The notes beneath the pieces were generated by a model, which saw only the letters and a program-made list of their open reading frames with translations, ran no database searches and had not been told where the DNA came from. Source: Streptomyces sp. ISL-10 (GTDB lineage Bacteria > Actinomycetota > Actinomycetes > Streptomycetales > Streptomycetaceae). Taken from it: 64,000 nucleotides of DNA. The stretch covers positions 399,138 through 463,137 of the forward strand of contig NZ_JAGGOJ010000010.1 of assembly GCF_018614575.1 (NCBI RefSeq), given 5' to 3'. The translations under genes and the position numbers were made by a program. Below are positions 46,062 through 54,652 of the stretch, in pieces (position 1 is the stretch's first letter; every line of letters begins with the position of its first letter).

Positions 46062-46264
46062 GACATACAGCGACATGCGGGCGGGAGAGACGTCCACGTG
46101 CGGGCCGTGCCCGACTGCCAGGGATACGACCGAGGTCGCCGGCATCGCCACGTCGGCCACACGCGCCACGCCACCCGCCCTGGCCCCCGCGCCGGACAGT
46201 TCGATATCCGGCCGACCGACCCGGGCGGCCGTGTGGGGTGCGTCGCCGGGGGTAGGCGCAGCGC

Positions 46265-46654
46265 ATGACGGTCACGAAGACACCCTTCCTCGTCCTCGAC
46301 TCGGCAGAACCGCGCCAACTCGCCGACTTCTACGCAGCGTTGCTCCACGCGGAGGTCCACGTCGGCGCAGATCCCGACTTAGTCGAGGTCGCCGGCCCCG
46401 ACGGCGTACGGCTCGCCGTGCGGCGCGATCACGGATACGCGCCCCCGAGCTGGCCGCGCCCGGAGGACTCCCAGCAGTCACACCTGCACATCCGGGTCGC
46501 CGAGGGCGACCTCGACGCCGCGGAGCGCGAGGCGGTGGGCCTGGGAGCGACGCCGGTGGACAGCGGCACCGGGCCGGGCGCGGGCAATGCGCGGGTGTAT
46601 GCCGATCCCGCCGGGCACTCCTTCACGCTGTTGGCCGTGCCACACACCACTTGA
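46265..46654 (+). CDS. Single-domain VOC (glyoxalase-fold) protein
   Basis: 129 residues, starting MTVTKTPFLVLDSAEPRQLA at ATG 46265. One VOC module: FYAALLHAEVHVGADPDLVE, a middle strand SQQSHLHIRVAEGDLDAAE with a His at the metal-ligand position, and NARVYADPAGHSFTLLAVP at the end. It is too short to be a two-module glyoxalase and would work as a homodimer. The substrate is unknown. It converges on a PfpI-type gene. Confidence 0.87.
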   Translation: MTVTKTPFLVLDSAEPRQLADFYAALLHAEVHVGADPDLVEVAGPDGVRLAVRRDHGYAPPSWPRPEDSQQSHLHIRVAEGDLDAAEREAVGLGATPVDSGTGPGAGNARVYADPAGHSFTLLAVPHTT

Positions 46655-46662
46655 GCCGCGGT

Positions 46663-47367
46663 TCAGCGGGCGGCGAGTGCCCCGACCACGCGCCGGGCCG
46701 TGTCGGCGCTCGACTGCGGGTTCTGGCCGGTGATCAGGTTGCGGTCCTCGACCACGGTGCTCGACCACGCCGGGCCGGTGGTGACCTTCGCTCCGAGGTC
46801 GCGCAGCCGCGACTCGACGAAGTAGGGCGACCGGTCGCCGAGCCCGCCCTGGCGCTCCTCCTCGTCGCTGAACGAGGTGACCTCCCGCCCGGCGAAGGTG
46901 AACGAGCCGTCCTCGCGCCGTGCGCTCAAAAGGGCCGCGAGCCCGTGGCACAGGGCCGCCACGACACTGCCGCCGCGGTCGGCGTCGTTCAGCAGCCGGC
47001 CGAGGTCGGCGTTGTCCGCGAGGTCCGTCATCGGTGCGTGGCCGCCCGGGATGTAGACGGCGTCGTAGTCGCCCGCGGAGACCTTGGCGAGGTCGAGCGG
47101 GGCGGCGAGTTCACCGTCGATCGCCTCCAGGTAGGCGGCGAAGCGCCGGGCGTCCGCCTCCTCCACGCCGCCGCGCGCGTCCAGGCTGATGGCATCGGGG
47201 GTCGGCCGAACGCCGCCCGGCGTCGCGACGGTCACGTCATGGCCCGCGGCGCGCAGCATCTCGTGTGACACGGCCACCTCCTCGGCCCAGAAGCCGGTCG
47301 GGTGACTGGAGCCGTCGGCCAGTTCCAGGCTGTCGGCACCGGAGACGACCATAAGGATCTTCGACAT
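46663..47367 (-). CDS. DJ-1/PfpI family protein (HSP31-like)
   Basis: About 234 residues. ATG 47367 (MSKILMVVSGADSLELADG) begins the fold. The nucleophile elbow is VVAALCHGLAALL, the Glu is in FWAEEVAVSHEML, and YDAVYIPGGHAPMTDLADN is the typical oxyanion strand. The longer form with an N-terminal 'DG...HPTGFWAEE' motif is that of HSP31/glyoxalase III-like enzymes that remove methylglyoxal or glycated groups. It is divergent from a LysR regulator, which probably controls it. Confidence 0.9.
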   Translation of the reverse strand: MSKILMVVSGADSLELADGSSHPTGFWAEEVAVSHEMLRAAGHDVTVATPGGVRPTPDAISLDARGGVEEADARRFAAYLEAIDGELAAPLDLAKVSAGDYDAVYIPGGHAPMTDLADNADLGRLLNDADRGGSVVAALCHGLAALLSARREDGSFTFAGREVTSFSDEEERQGGLGDRSPYFVESRLRDLGAKVTTGPAWSSTVVEDRNLITGQNPQSSADTARRVVGALAAR

Positions 47368-47467
47368 GAGCAAGGGGTCCTTCACTGATGGATGTCGGTT
47401 GTTCACGAGGCCTCGAGGCTGACAACAACAGCTTTCACCCGACACCATCCGCAGGCATCATGGACGT

Positions 47468-47483
47468 CATAAGTTCTCTTATG
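47468..47483. promoter_or_regulatory. Likely LysR operator in the divergent intergenic region
   Basis: CATAAG, four bases, CTTATG: a 6-bp dyad of the ATAAG-N4-CTTAT form often bound by LysR-family regulators, 13 bases before the LysR start and in the shared upstream region of the PfpI-type gene. The AT-rich patch stands out in this GC-rich sequence. Confidence 0.65.
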
Positions 47484-47496
47484 GAAAGAGGGTTGC

Positions 47497-48402
47497 GTGC
47501 CGGGCCTGGACCTGCTGTCGACGTTCCTGGAGATCTATCGCTGCGGATCCCTCTCCGCGGCGGCCGAGCGTCTGGGGCTGACCCAGCCGGCGGTCAGCGG
47601 GCAGCTCGCACGGCTGGAACAGGAGCTCGGCGATCCGCTGTTCGTACGCTCCCGCAAGGGCGCGACGCCCACGGCCCGAGCGGCCGACCTCGCCGCCCGC
47701 ATCGGCACGCATCTCGACGAACTCCGTGCCGCGCTGGACACCTCGGGCGAAGGGGTGGCTCATGTCGGCACCGTGCGCATCGCGGGCGCGGGCGAGTTGA
47801 TGGCCATGCGCGTCCTGCCCGCCCTCGCCCCGCTCACCACCCGGGGGCTGCGCCTGCACGTGACGCTCGGCCTCGCCGCGGACCTGCTGGAGGCGCTGTC
47901 GGCGGGGCGGGTCGACCTGGTGGTGTCGGCCGTGCGGCCCACGCAGCAGGAAATCGCCGCCACCACGCTCACCGACGAGGAGTTCGTGCTCGTCGGGCCG
48001 CCGACGCTGGCCCGCAGCATCGACCCCGTACGGCTGGCGGCCGATCCGCTCGGCGCACTGTCCCATCTGCCGCTCGTCGCGTACGCGGACGACCTGCCGA
48101 TCGTGCGCCGCTACTGGCTCAGCGAATTCGGCCGGCGCCCGCCGAACGGCGTCGCCGTGACCGTGCCCGACCTGCGTGCGGTGCTCGCCGCCGTCGTCGC
48201 CGGAGCGGGGGTCAGCGCGCTCCCCCGATATCTGGCGGAGCCGGCGCTCGCCGCGGGCTCGGTGGAACTGCTGCACGAGCCGGCCGCGCCGCCGCTGAAC
48301 ACGCTCTATCTCGCGGTCCGCGCGGGCGCGCTGGTGCATCCGCCGCTGGCCCTTGTCCACGACCATCTCCGCACCCGGGCTCATCTGTGGGGCGCGCTCT
48401 GA
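47497..48402 (+). CDS. LysR-family transcriptional regulator
   Basis: About 301 residues. GTG 47497 (VPGLDLLSTFLEIYRCGSLS) begins the winged helix-turn-helix AAAERLGLTQPAVSGQLARL, followed by the linker helix and a periplasmic-binding-protein-like effector domain (from about 90, VGTVRIAGAGELMAMRVLPAL). It is divergently transcribed from the HSP31-like gene 129 bases away, the classical arrangement in which the regulator controls its neighbour in response to a small effector and represses itself. Confidence 0.93.
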   Translation: MPGLDLLSTFLEIYRCGSLSAAAERLGLTQPAVSGQLARLEQELGDPLFVRSRKGATPTARAADLAARIGTHLDELRAALDTSGEGVAHVGTVRIAGAGELMAMRVLPALAPLTTRGLRLHVTLGLAADLLEALSAGRVDLVVSAVRPTQQEIAATTLTDEEFVLVGPPTLARSIDPVRLAADPLGALSHLPLVAYADDLPIVRRYWLSEFGRRPPNGVAVTVPDLRAVLAAVVAGAGVSALPRYLAEPALAAGSVELLHEPAAPPLNTLYLAVRAGALVHPPLALVHDHLRTRAHLWGAL

Positions 48403-48544
48403 GTCGACGGGCGGCAAACGACGGGCGGCACGCGACAGCGAGGGGTCCGATTCCCGCCCGACGGCCGCGCCGCCCGGTCGGCGGACTTGCGGGGCATGGG
48501 GTTGACGTCGGGCAGGCCGGCCTGTGAGCTCGCTGGTGACGGCG

Positions 48545-50638
48545 TCAGCCGGTCACGCGGGCGACGAGCAGGGCGACGTCGTCCGGTGTGTCCGGCCGGC
48601 GCAGGGCGTGCAGCAGCCGGTCGCAGGTCTGGCCCAGCTCGGAGTCCGATGTCTGGAGCAGGCCGAGCAGCGTGTTCAGCCGTACATCGATGTCCTGGTC
48701 GCGCGTCTCGACCAGACCGTCCGTGTACAGGACGAGCACGTCCCCCGGATCGATGCCGACGGTGATGCTGCGCAGGGCGACGCCCCCGACGCCGAGGGGT
48801 GTTCCGGTGGGCAGGTCGAGGAGCCTTGGTGCGCAGCCGCTGCGCACGAGCACGGGCGGGAGGTGGCCCGCGTTGGCGATGCAGCACTGGGCGCGGTGGG
48901 GGTCGTACACCGCGTAGATGCAGGTGGCGATGTACGGGTCGAGTCCGGCGGTGATCTCGTCGAGGTGGCGCAGCACGACGGCGGGGTCCAGGGCTAGGCG
49001 GGCGAGCGTCTGGGTCGCGGTGCGCAGCCGCCCCATGGCGCTGGCGGCGTTGATCCCGCTGCCCATCACATCCCCGATGACCAGGGCGGTGCGCTCCCTC
49101 TCCATGGGGATGATGTCGAACCAGTCGCCGCCGACCTCGCTGTTCTCTCGCGCCGGCTGGTAGCGGGAGGCCACCTCGAGACCGACGAGGTGCGCGGGCG
49201 TCTCGGGCAGCAGGCTGCGCTGGAGCGTGAGCGCGGTCTGTCGCTGCTGGCGGTACCACCGCGCGTTGTCGATGCAGACGGCGGCACGCGAGGCGAACTC
49301 GGTCGCCAGCAGGACGTCGTCCTCGGTGAACGGTTCGGGATTCCGGGCCCGTTTGAGATCGAGCGCCCCGAGCACTTCGCCGCGCGCGATCAGCGGCACG
49401 GCCATGTAGGAGTGGATTCCGGCCTCCGCGAGGATTCCCGCAGCCCTGCTGTCCCGGGCGATGTCGCGCAGATCCTGCTCGTCCAGCCGCGGGATCGTGA
49501 CGGGGCGTGCGGTGCTGACGCACTGGGTGACGAGGCGTCCGGCGTCGTAGCGGGCGAGTTCGCCGGGGCGGTCGGCGGCCTCGACGGCGACCGTCGGGTA
49601 CGCGGCGGCCACCGCGAGTGCGCGGATCAGCATCGGCCCCCCTTCGCGCACCCTGACGGGGCGGCCGTCGGGACCCGCGAGGACGCTGTCGAGGACATCG
49701 ACGGCGGCCACGTCCGCGAGTTCCGGCACCGCGACGTCGGCGAGCTCGCGGGCCGTCTGCTCCAGGTCGAGGGTCGTCCCGATCCGTACGGAGGCGTCGG
49801 CGACGAGGGCCAGGCGCCGGCGGGCCCGTTCCGCCTCGGTGGCCGCGCGGTGCCTGTCGGTGACGTCCACGACGGAGACGGCGAGGCCCAGCACGCGTCC
49901 GCCGGGGTCCTCCAGGCGGTACATGGACACCGACCAGGCGTGTTCACCGAGCAGGTCGGACGGGACCCGGCCCAGCACATGCCGGTCCAGGAACGGTGTG
50001 CCCGAGGCGAGGACGTCGCGCATCGCGGCCTCCAGGCTGTCGGCGTCCCCGAACGGCAGCGTCTCGCGGATGCTGCGGCCCACGAGCTCGTCGGCGGGAA
50101 GGCCCCCGATCCGCTCCAGTGCGGGGTTGACCGCCATGTACCGCAGATCGCTGCCGAGGACGGCGAGGCCGATCGGGGACTGGTCCACCAGGCGCACGGA
50201 CAGGGCCAGGTCCCGCTCGACGCGGCGCAGCGTCGCCTGGTCGGTGGCGAGTCCCAGCGCGTAGTAGCCGCCGAGGTCGTCCTGCAGCCGCATGTTGCGC
50301 CACTCCAGCAGCCGCGTGGAGCCGTCCTTGTGCCGTACCCGGAAGACGCCCTCCCAGCCCTGCCCGCTCTCCATGACCTGCTGGAACAGGCTGAGCACCA
50401 GGTCGAAGTGCTCGTCGGCGACCAGTAGCTGGGCGGCGTACTGCCCGAGCGCCTCCTGCGGGGTGTAGCCGAGCAGCTGCTCCGCCTGCGGGCTCCACAG
50501 CACGATGCGGCCCTGCGAGTCGAGCACGACGGCAGCGACCGCGAGCACGTCCATGAGCGCGCCCGGCGGAGACAGCGCCGCGTCCGCGCGGCCATCTGCT
50601 GCGAGGCCGGCACGGAACACGTCAGCGCTGCTGCCCAC
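48545..50638 (-). CDS. PAS-GAF-SpoIIE (PP2C) phosphatase
   Basis: About 697 residues. GTG 50638 (VGSSADVFRAGLAADG) has AAGGAG five bases upstream; the longer frame to 50803 has none. Two PAS domains come first (about 30-150, AAVVLDSQGRIVLWSPQAEQ; 160-280, QSPIGLAVLGSDLRYMAVN), then a GAF domain (about 300-460, IHSYMAVPLIARGEVLG), then the PP2C/SpoIIE catalytic domain (about 480-697) with VGGDWFDIIPMERERT, VIGDVMGSGINAASAM, IANAGHLPPVLV and DVLVLYTDGLVETRDQ. It probably dephosphorylates STAS antagonists such as the one at 34.2 kb, after sensing a signal through PAS/GAF. Orphan in this location. Confidence 0.92.
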   Translation of the reverse strand: MGSSADVFRAGLAADGRADAALSPPGALMDVLAVAAVVLDSQGRIVLWSPQAEQLLGYTPQEALGQYAAQLLVADEHFDLVLSLFQQVMESGQGWEGVFRVRHKDGSTRLLEWRNMRLQDDLGGYYALGLATDQATLRRVERDLALSVRLVDQSPIGLAVLGSDLRYMAVNPALERIGGLPADELVGRSIRETLPFGDADSLEAAMRDVLASGTPFLDRHVLGRVPSDLLGEHAWSVSMYRLEDPGGRVLGLAVSVVDVTDRHRAATEAERARRRLALVADASVRIGTTLDLEQTARELADVAVPELADVAAVDVLDSVLAGPDGRPVRVREGGPMLIRALAVAAAYPTVAVEAADRPGELARYDAGRLVTQCVSTARPVTIPRLDEQDLRDIARDSRAAGILAEAGIHSYMAVPLIARGEVLGALDLKRARNPEPFTEDDVLLATEFASRAAVCIDNARWYRQQRQTALTLQRSLLPETPAHLVGLEVASRYQPARENSEVGGDWFDIIPMERERTALVIGDVMGSGINAASAMGRLRTATQTLARLALDPAVVLRHLDEITAGLDPYIATCIYAVYDPHRAQCCIANAGHLPPVLVRSGCAPRLLDLPTGTPLGVGGVALRSITVGIDPGDVLVLYTDGLVETRDQDIDVRLNTLLGLLQTSDSELGQTCDRLLHALRRPDTPDDVALLVARVTG

Positions 50639-50890
50639 AGTCGCTCCTTCCCCAGTCACGATGCTCAGGCACGCCGGTCCGCTCACGTCCTCACACCGGG
50701 ATGACGGGATCCCTCCCATACTCCCTCCGCACCAGCGCGGACCGCAGCCCTTCGGACCGATCTGTCGCGACGGATCACGTGTGTCCCGTGGCCGGGGATG
50801 CACCGGTCACGAGGGCGACCGGACCCGGCGGAACTTCCAACTTCCCCTGGAGAAAGGGTAGTTCACCGCTGGGATGCCGGACGCCGCCGG

Positions 50891-51325
50891 TCAGACGCCC
50901 CGCGCCGAGGTCCGGTACGCAGCGAGCGCCCAGATCACGAAGACATCCAGCGCGATCATGATCACCGACCAGATCGGGGAGTACGGCAGGAAAAGGAACT
51001 GCGTGACCAGGCTGAGGGAGGCGAGCAGGATGCCGGTGATCCGGGCCCACTCCGCGCCCTTGAGCACCCCGGCGCCGGTGCACGCGACGAGAACGCCGAT
51101 GACGAGGTGGATCCAGCCCCACCCGGTGAGGCTGATCCGGTACATGTAGTCGCCGACGCGTACGTACCAGTCGTCCTCGACGATGCCGGCGATGCCCTGG
51201 AGTACGGCCAGAACACCGCCGCACAGCATCAGCACACCCGCGAAGGCCACTCCGCCGGTCACCCAGCGGTCTGCGGGGTCCGGCACGGGCGGCGTCGCTC
51301 CGACCGGGGGCGATTGCTGGCTCAT
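50891..51325 (-). CDS. DUF7144-like four-helix membrane protein
   Basis: 144 residues. ATG 51325 (MSQQSPPVGATPPVPD) follows GGGAGGAG. Four membrane segments are evident: GGVAFAGVLMLCGGVLAVLQ, LTGWGWIHLVIGVLVACTGA, ITGILLASLSLVTQFLFLPY and WSVIMIALDVFVIWALAAY, with the conserved loop DDWYVRVGDYMYRIS between the first two. This is the layout of actinobacterial DUF7144 proteins of unknown function. Confidence 0.82.
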   Translation of the reverse strand: MSQQSPPVGATPPVPDPADRWVTGGVAFAGVLMLCGGVLAVLQGIAGIVEDDWYVRVGDYMYRISLTGWGWIHLVIGVLVACTGAGVLKGAEWARITGILLASLSLVTQFLFLPYSPIWSVIMIALDVFVIWALAAYRTSARGV

Positions 51326-51711
51326 GAACTGCTCCTCCCACTGTCCTGTACGCCCGACGCGCACAGGCTTCGAGCCTCTGGGGGCACTGCCCGCCGCGCC
51401 ATGCGGAGGATTCCGTACGGGTGACGGCACGCCGCCCGCCGCACCGTCTGGCTGCGCGGGCCGGATCGGCGAACGGCCTGAGCCACGACTACGGTCACGG
51501 TCACGGTCACGGTCACGGTCACGGTCACGGTCACGGTCACGGTCACGGTCACGGCGGCGAACGGCCGGGGGCGTCGGACGTCCCTCCCGGCGGTCTTTCC
51601 TGACGGCCCGGTCCGCGGACGCGTAAACCTGCGGGTACCGTACGGGCGGGGTACGTCCGATCGGGAAAACCAGGCCAGGAAAACCCGGACGACAAGGAAA
51701 AGGAAACAACC
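51326..51711. other. Intergenic region with GGTCAC array and GGGTAC motifs
   Basis: 386 bases between the divergent DUF7144-like and rhodanese genes. It contains ten GGTCAC hexamers (51493-51552) and two plus-strand GGGTAC strings (51633-51638, 51649-51654) in front of the rhodanese gene. Neither string has a GNNT at 14-16 bases, so promoter assignment is uncertain. Confidence 0.5.
51493..51552. repeat. Ten tandem copies of GGTCAC
   Basis: Perfect hexanucleotide array of ten units, flanked by a partial unit on each side. On the minus strand it is GTGACC. Perfect hexamer tracts of this length are prone to slippage, so copy number may vary between strains. Confidence 0.97.
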
Positions 51712-52275
51712 ATGCCGAGCTCCTCCCTGTCCGTCTCCGAGGCCCGCCCCCGGCTGCACGAGCTGACCGTCATCGATGTACGCACTCCGGGCGAGTACGC
51801 CGGCGGTCACCTGCCCGGCGCGCACAACATTCCGCTCGACCGGCTGGACCGCGCGCTGCCCGCCCTCAGAGTCGCGGCCGACCGCGGCGATCTGCTCCTC
51901 GTCTGCGCCTCCGGCACCCGCTCCGCCCAGGCGTGCGGCACACTCGCCGGCCATGGCATCAGCGCGGCGACACTGACCGGCGGGACCGACGGCTGGGTCG
52001 AGCTCGGCCACGACCTGCACCGGCCCGCCGGGGCGCGTACGGCGTGGGCCATGGAGCGGCAGGTCCGGCTGGCCGCCGGATCCCTGGTCCTGGTGGGCCT
52101 CGCCCTCGGCCGGGTACGCCCCGCCGCCCGGCTCGTGTCCGCGGGCATCGCGGGCGGGCTCGTCTTCTCCGCCCTCACCGACACCTGCGGCATGGCCCGC
52201 GTGCTGGCCAAGCTGCCCCACAACCGCCCCAAGGGCACCGACCTCGACGCGACGATCGCCTCGCTGACCGCGTGA
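51712..52275 (+). CDS. Rhodanese-like protein with C-terminal membrane domain (YgaP-like)
   Basis: 187 residues, ATG 51712 after AAGGA. A rhodanese domain (about 5-105) has the strand VIDVRTPGEYAGGHLPGA and the active-site loop LLVCASGTRSAQA with Cys as persulphide carrier. After it come two hydrophobic segments (RLAAGSLVLVGLALGRV and LVSAGIAGGLVFSALTDTCG) of the DUF2892 type, as in YgaP. It would transfer sulphur at the inner face of the membrane. An internal Cys in the second segment (TDTCGMA) is typical. Confidence 0.9.
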   Translation: MPSSSLSVSEARPRLHELTVIDVRTPGEYAGGHLPGAHNIPLDRLDRALPALRVAADRGDLLLVCASGTRSAQACGTLAGHGISAATLTGGTDGWVELGHDLHRPAGARTAWAMERQVRLAAGSLVLVGLALGRVRPAARLVSAGIAGGLVFSALTDTCGMARVLAKLPHNRPKGTDLDATIASLTA

Positions 52276-52306
52276 GGACCGCGCCGTCACCCGGGGTCCG
52301 GCCCGT

Positions 52307-52568
52307 GTGACGGCACCTGCGGTGCGCATCCGCTTCACCGCCGGGCGCCACGACCCATGCCAATGGGCGGCGTTGTTCGCTCGCGGACTGGCCGGTGCCG
52401 AATACGCCGTCATGACGGGCCGTCACCGCGACGGCGAGGCCCTGTGGGACACCGCGCACGGCGATCTGGACGCCGTACGGCACACACCTGGCGCCCGCGA
52501 GTTGGTCGGCCCGGCCCGGTGGCCGGTCCCGGTGCCGACATCGGCCACGATCCGCCGGACCGGCTCTA
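52307..52568 (+). pseudogene. Possible gene remnant after the rhodanese
   Basis: The frame beginning at GTG 52307 (VTAPAVRIRFTAGRHDPCQW) has strongly G/C-biased third positions for about 85 codons and a protein-like composition, but it then runs on as Arg/Pro-rich shadow into the antisense of the next gene and has only a weak ribosome site. I read it as a gene that has lost its proper end, or as chance. No family is recognised. Confidence 0.3.
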
Positions 52569-53123
52569 GTCCGACTCGTCGGCGGAACGACGACCGGAGG
52601 GCAGGTGGACCACCACGAGGGCGAAGGCCGCCGACGCCACGTTCCGAGCGGCGGCGTCCAGGCCGTTCCAGTCCGAGGACTGCCACATGGCGAACCACTC
52701 CCCGCCGATCGCGATGAATCCCAGCCCGAAGAGCAGCAGCACCATCACAAGACCCAGCGTGCTCGCCCGGCGGGCGCGGTCGTGGGCGCGGAGACGCAGG
52801 CCGGCCGCCCACAGCCAGGTGGCGAGGAGGAGTACGACGGCGGAGAGGGTCTCCCAGACGATGATGGCCACATAGACGGCGTTCTGCAGCGCCGGTGACT
52901 CGATCGCCCGCCACATCAGCTGCGGATCCTTGAACGTGGTGTCCATGGCGAGGACATGCTCGACGAACTGCTGGTTCGTCGCGAAGTCGGTGATGTTGCC
53001 GAACGCGACCAGCGTCATGTAGACCGCCATCGTGCCTGTCAGAGCGGCGGCCGCCACGGGCACGCTGCCGAGGCGGAGCAGCCGGTCCAGCCGGCCGCCG
53101 CTGCGCGTGGTGCCGTCTGCCAT
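52566..53123 (-). CDS. DUF2165-like small integral membrane protein
   Basis: About 185 residues. ATG 53123 (MADGTTRSGGRLDRLLRLG) follows GAGGGGG. Four membrane segments: VPVAAAALTGTMAVYMTLVA, QNAVYVAIIVWETLSAVVLL, ASTLGLVMVLLLFGLGFIAI, and a final ARNVASAAFALVVVHLP. The loop NITDFATNQQFVEHVLAMDT followed by WRAIESPALQ is the family hallmark. Function unknown. Confidence 0.87.
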   Translation of the reverse strand: MADGTTRSGGRLDRLLRLGSVPVAAAALTGTMAVYMTLVAFGNITDFATNQQFVEHVLAMDTTFKDPQLMWRAIESPALQNAVYVAIIVWETLSAVVLLLATWLWAAGLRLRAHDRARRASTLGLVMVLLLFGLGFIAIGGEWFAMWQSSDWNGLDAAARNVASAAFALVVVHLPSGRRSADESD

Positions 53124-53256
53124 GTCGTCCCCCTCGCTCGCCGCCGCGGGTGCCCGTCCCCGCTCCCCACACCAACTGTGCCATGTCGAGGGCGACTTGG
53201 GGGCGATGCGTTCTCCCCGGACACGCACGAGCAGGCACACGGGCGCCCGTGACGAC

Positions 53257-53559
53257 TCAAGCGGTGCCGCGCGGGAGCAGCGAGCCGAGCGGTCCGAGAT
53301 CGATGTTCAGATCGTCCACGGTGAGGTCGTAGCGGTCACACAGCTCGTCCATGCGTTCCTTGAGGATCATCAGCGTCATACCGACACGCTCCTCCTGCTC
53401 CTCCGTCAGATCGCCCTGATCGGCGCGATGGAGCGCCGTGCGCTCCATCAGCTGCCGCAGCAACTCCACCAGGGTGAGCACGAGTGCGACCAGATCCCGT
53501 TCCACCGTCTCCGGATCCGTCTCCAGACGCCGCGCCGTCGCACGGGGTTCGCCGTTCAC
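53257..53559 (-). CDS. gvpK: Gas vesicle protein GvpK
   Basis: About 100 residues. GTG 53559 has AAGGAGGA four bases upstream. The helical sequence VERDLVALVLTLVELLRQLM followed by the ERVGMTLMILKERMDELC segment and DLTVDDLNIDLGPLGSLL is diagnostic of GvpK, a minor, essential assembly protein of gas vesicles. It is the last gene of the gvp operon on the minus strand, 56 bases after gvpS. Confidence 0.93.
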   Translation of the reverse strand: MNGEPRATARRLETDPETVERDLVALVLTLVELLRQLMERTALHRADQGDLTEEQEERVGMTLMILKERMDELCDRYDLTVDDLNIDLGPLGSLLPRGTA

Positions 53560-53615
53560 TGGGTCCTCCTTGGTCGAGACCGTACGGACAGCCCGGCCGG
53601 CGGGGCCGGACCGCA

Positions 53616-53825
53616 TCACCACGGGCCGGGCTCGTCCGCCGTGATCGACCGGATGACGGCCCGCAGATTGATGTGCACCAGGTCCACGTCGGCGACGGAC
53701 AGGACGATGTCGCCGGTGACGACCGCTCCTCCGTTGAGCAGTCGGTCCAGCAGGTCGATCAGCGCGACCGGCGGGCCCGCGGAGGAGTCCGCGCCGGTCT
53801 GCGGGTCCGGCTCGCCGCCGATCAC
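53616..53825 (-). CDS. gvpS: Gas vesicle protein GvpS (GvpA/J family)
   Basis: 69 residues. GTG 53825 overlaps the gvpL stop (GTGA). The GvpA-type core IDLLDRLLNGGAVVTGDIVL then SVADVDLVHINLRAVIRSI corresponds to the helix-strand-turn-strand-helix that builds ribs in GvpA, but shorter and without the tail helix. In Streptomyces clusters the paralogue in this place, before gvpK, is called GvpS. Confidence 0.88.
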   Translation of the reverse strand: MIGGEPDPQTGADSSAGPPVALIDLLDRLLNGGAVVTGDIVLSVADVDLVHINLRAVIRSITADEPGPW

Positions 53826-54652
53826 GCGGCGCCGCCGCCCTCGACGGGCATCGCGAACGAGTACGGGGCCCAGGGGCCGGTGACCTCGATCCGTACGCCC
53901 GGGGTGTCACGCACGAGCGCGTCGAGTCTCGTGCGGAACCCTTGGGCACTGTGCGCGGGGACGAGGTAGGCATCGTTGGCCACGTTCTCGCCGCTCCGGC
54001 CGGACAGCCCGCCCTGCTGGGGGCGGTGCACCACCCGTTCCGATGCCAGGTCGCGGACGGCCGTGGCGGCGTCCGCGGCCACGGCGGCGGCGGCCCGGCG
54101 GACATCCTCGCCGGTGCGCCGCTGCGCACGCCGCTGCTGGAGATAGGCGCGTCCGGGGCTCTCGGCCGTCCGCTCCCCGTGCGGCTGCCGCCGCACGGGA
54201 ACGCTGTCGGGGTCGGCGTAGACCTTCACACCGAACTCGACGTGCCGGTCCAGCCGTTGCAGCAGCCGGTCGAACTCGTCATGGCGCTCCCCCAGCACCG
54301 CGGTCACGCGATCGTCGTCCCGGTACACCGTGGCCAGCCGCATGGGCAGGACCGTCGCCGCCGCGAAGGCGGCGTCGACGACCGCGTGGTGGGCACGGGC
54401 AATGGCTTCGAGCCTGCTCAGATCCTCCAACTGCGCCTTCAGCGCCTGCTCGTCGTACACGCCGGCCGGTACGTGCGAGACCAGGGCGGCGAGTCCGCCG
54501 GCACGGGTGACCAGCCGCACGGCCCGGTCGTCCACACCGGAGAGGAGGACGGCAGTGCGCTGCAGCGCCGCGTGGTCCCGGCCGATCGCGTACACGTACG
54601 ACAGCTCGTCGCCGGCCGTGGGGCTCGGCCGTGCGTCCGCTGCGGTGTTCAC
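53822..54652 (-). CDS. gvpL: Gas vesicle protein GvpL (GvpL/GvpF family)
   Basis: 276 residues. GTG 54652 overlaps the gvpJ stop. The N-terminal ferredoxin-like domain LSYVYAIGRDHAALQ, then RAHHAVVDAAFAAATVLPMR, and VTAVLGERHDEFDRLLQRLD are GvpL/F family marks; the C-terminus closes with IEVTGPWAPYSFAMP, the usual family end. A charged insert (about 165-215) separates the two halves. It is an accessory protein that binds GvpA during nucleation. Confidence 0.92.
   Translation of the reverse strand: MNTAADARPSPTAGDELSYVYAIGRDHAALQRTAVLLSGVDDRAVRLVTRAGGLAALVSHVPAGVYDEQALKAQLEDLSRLEAIARAHHAVVDAAFAAATVLPMRLATVYRDDDRVTAVLGERHDEFDRLLQRLDRHVEFGVKVYADPDSVPVRRQPHGERTAESPGRAYLQQRRAQRRTGEDVRRAAAAVAADAATAVRDLASERVVHRPQQGGLSGRSGENVANDAYLVPAHSAQGFRTRLDALVRDTPGVRIEVTGPWAPYSFAMPVEGGGAA

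Larger units (their letters stand above)
45472..46264. other. Long non-coding, inverted-repeat-rich interval
   Basis: 793 bases without a credible gene. Open frames on both strands are Arg/Pro-rich and lack ribosome sites. It holds the promoter region of the VOC gene, a nested inverted-repeat region (45691-45794) and a perfect 41-base palindrome (46021-46061). A degraded gene on the minus strand near 46070-46170 cannot be ruled out. Confidence 0.6.

Noticed and set aside
45588..46169. Minus-strand 193-residue ORF in the long intergenic interval
   Set aside because: It spans the palindrome and inverted repeats, has no ribosome site and an Arg/Pro-rich composition; at most a relic at its 5' end.
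51633..51654. Two GGGTAC strings before the rhodanese gene as SigB promoters
   Set aside because: The -35 element is missing at the proper distance (closest spacing 12), so only a weak possibility.
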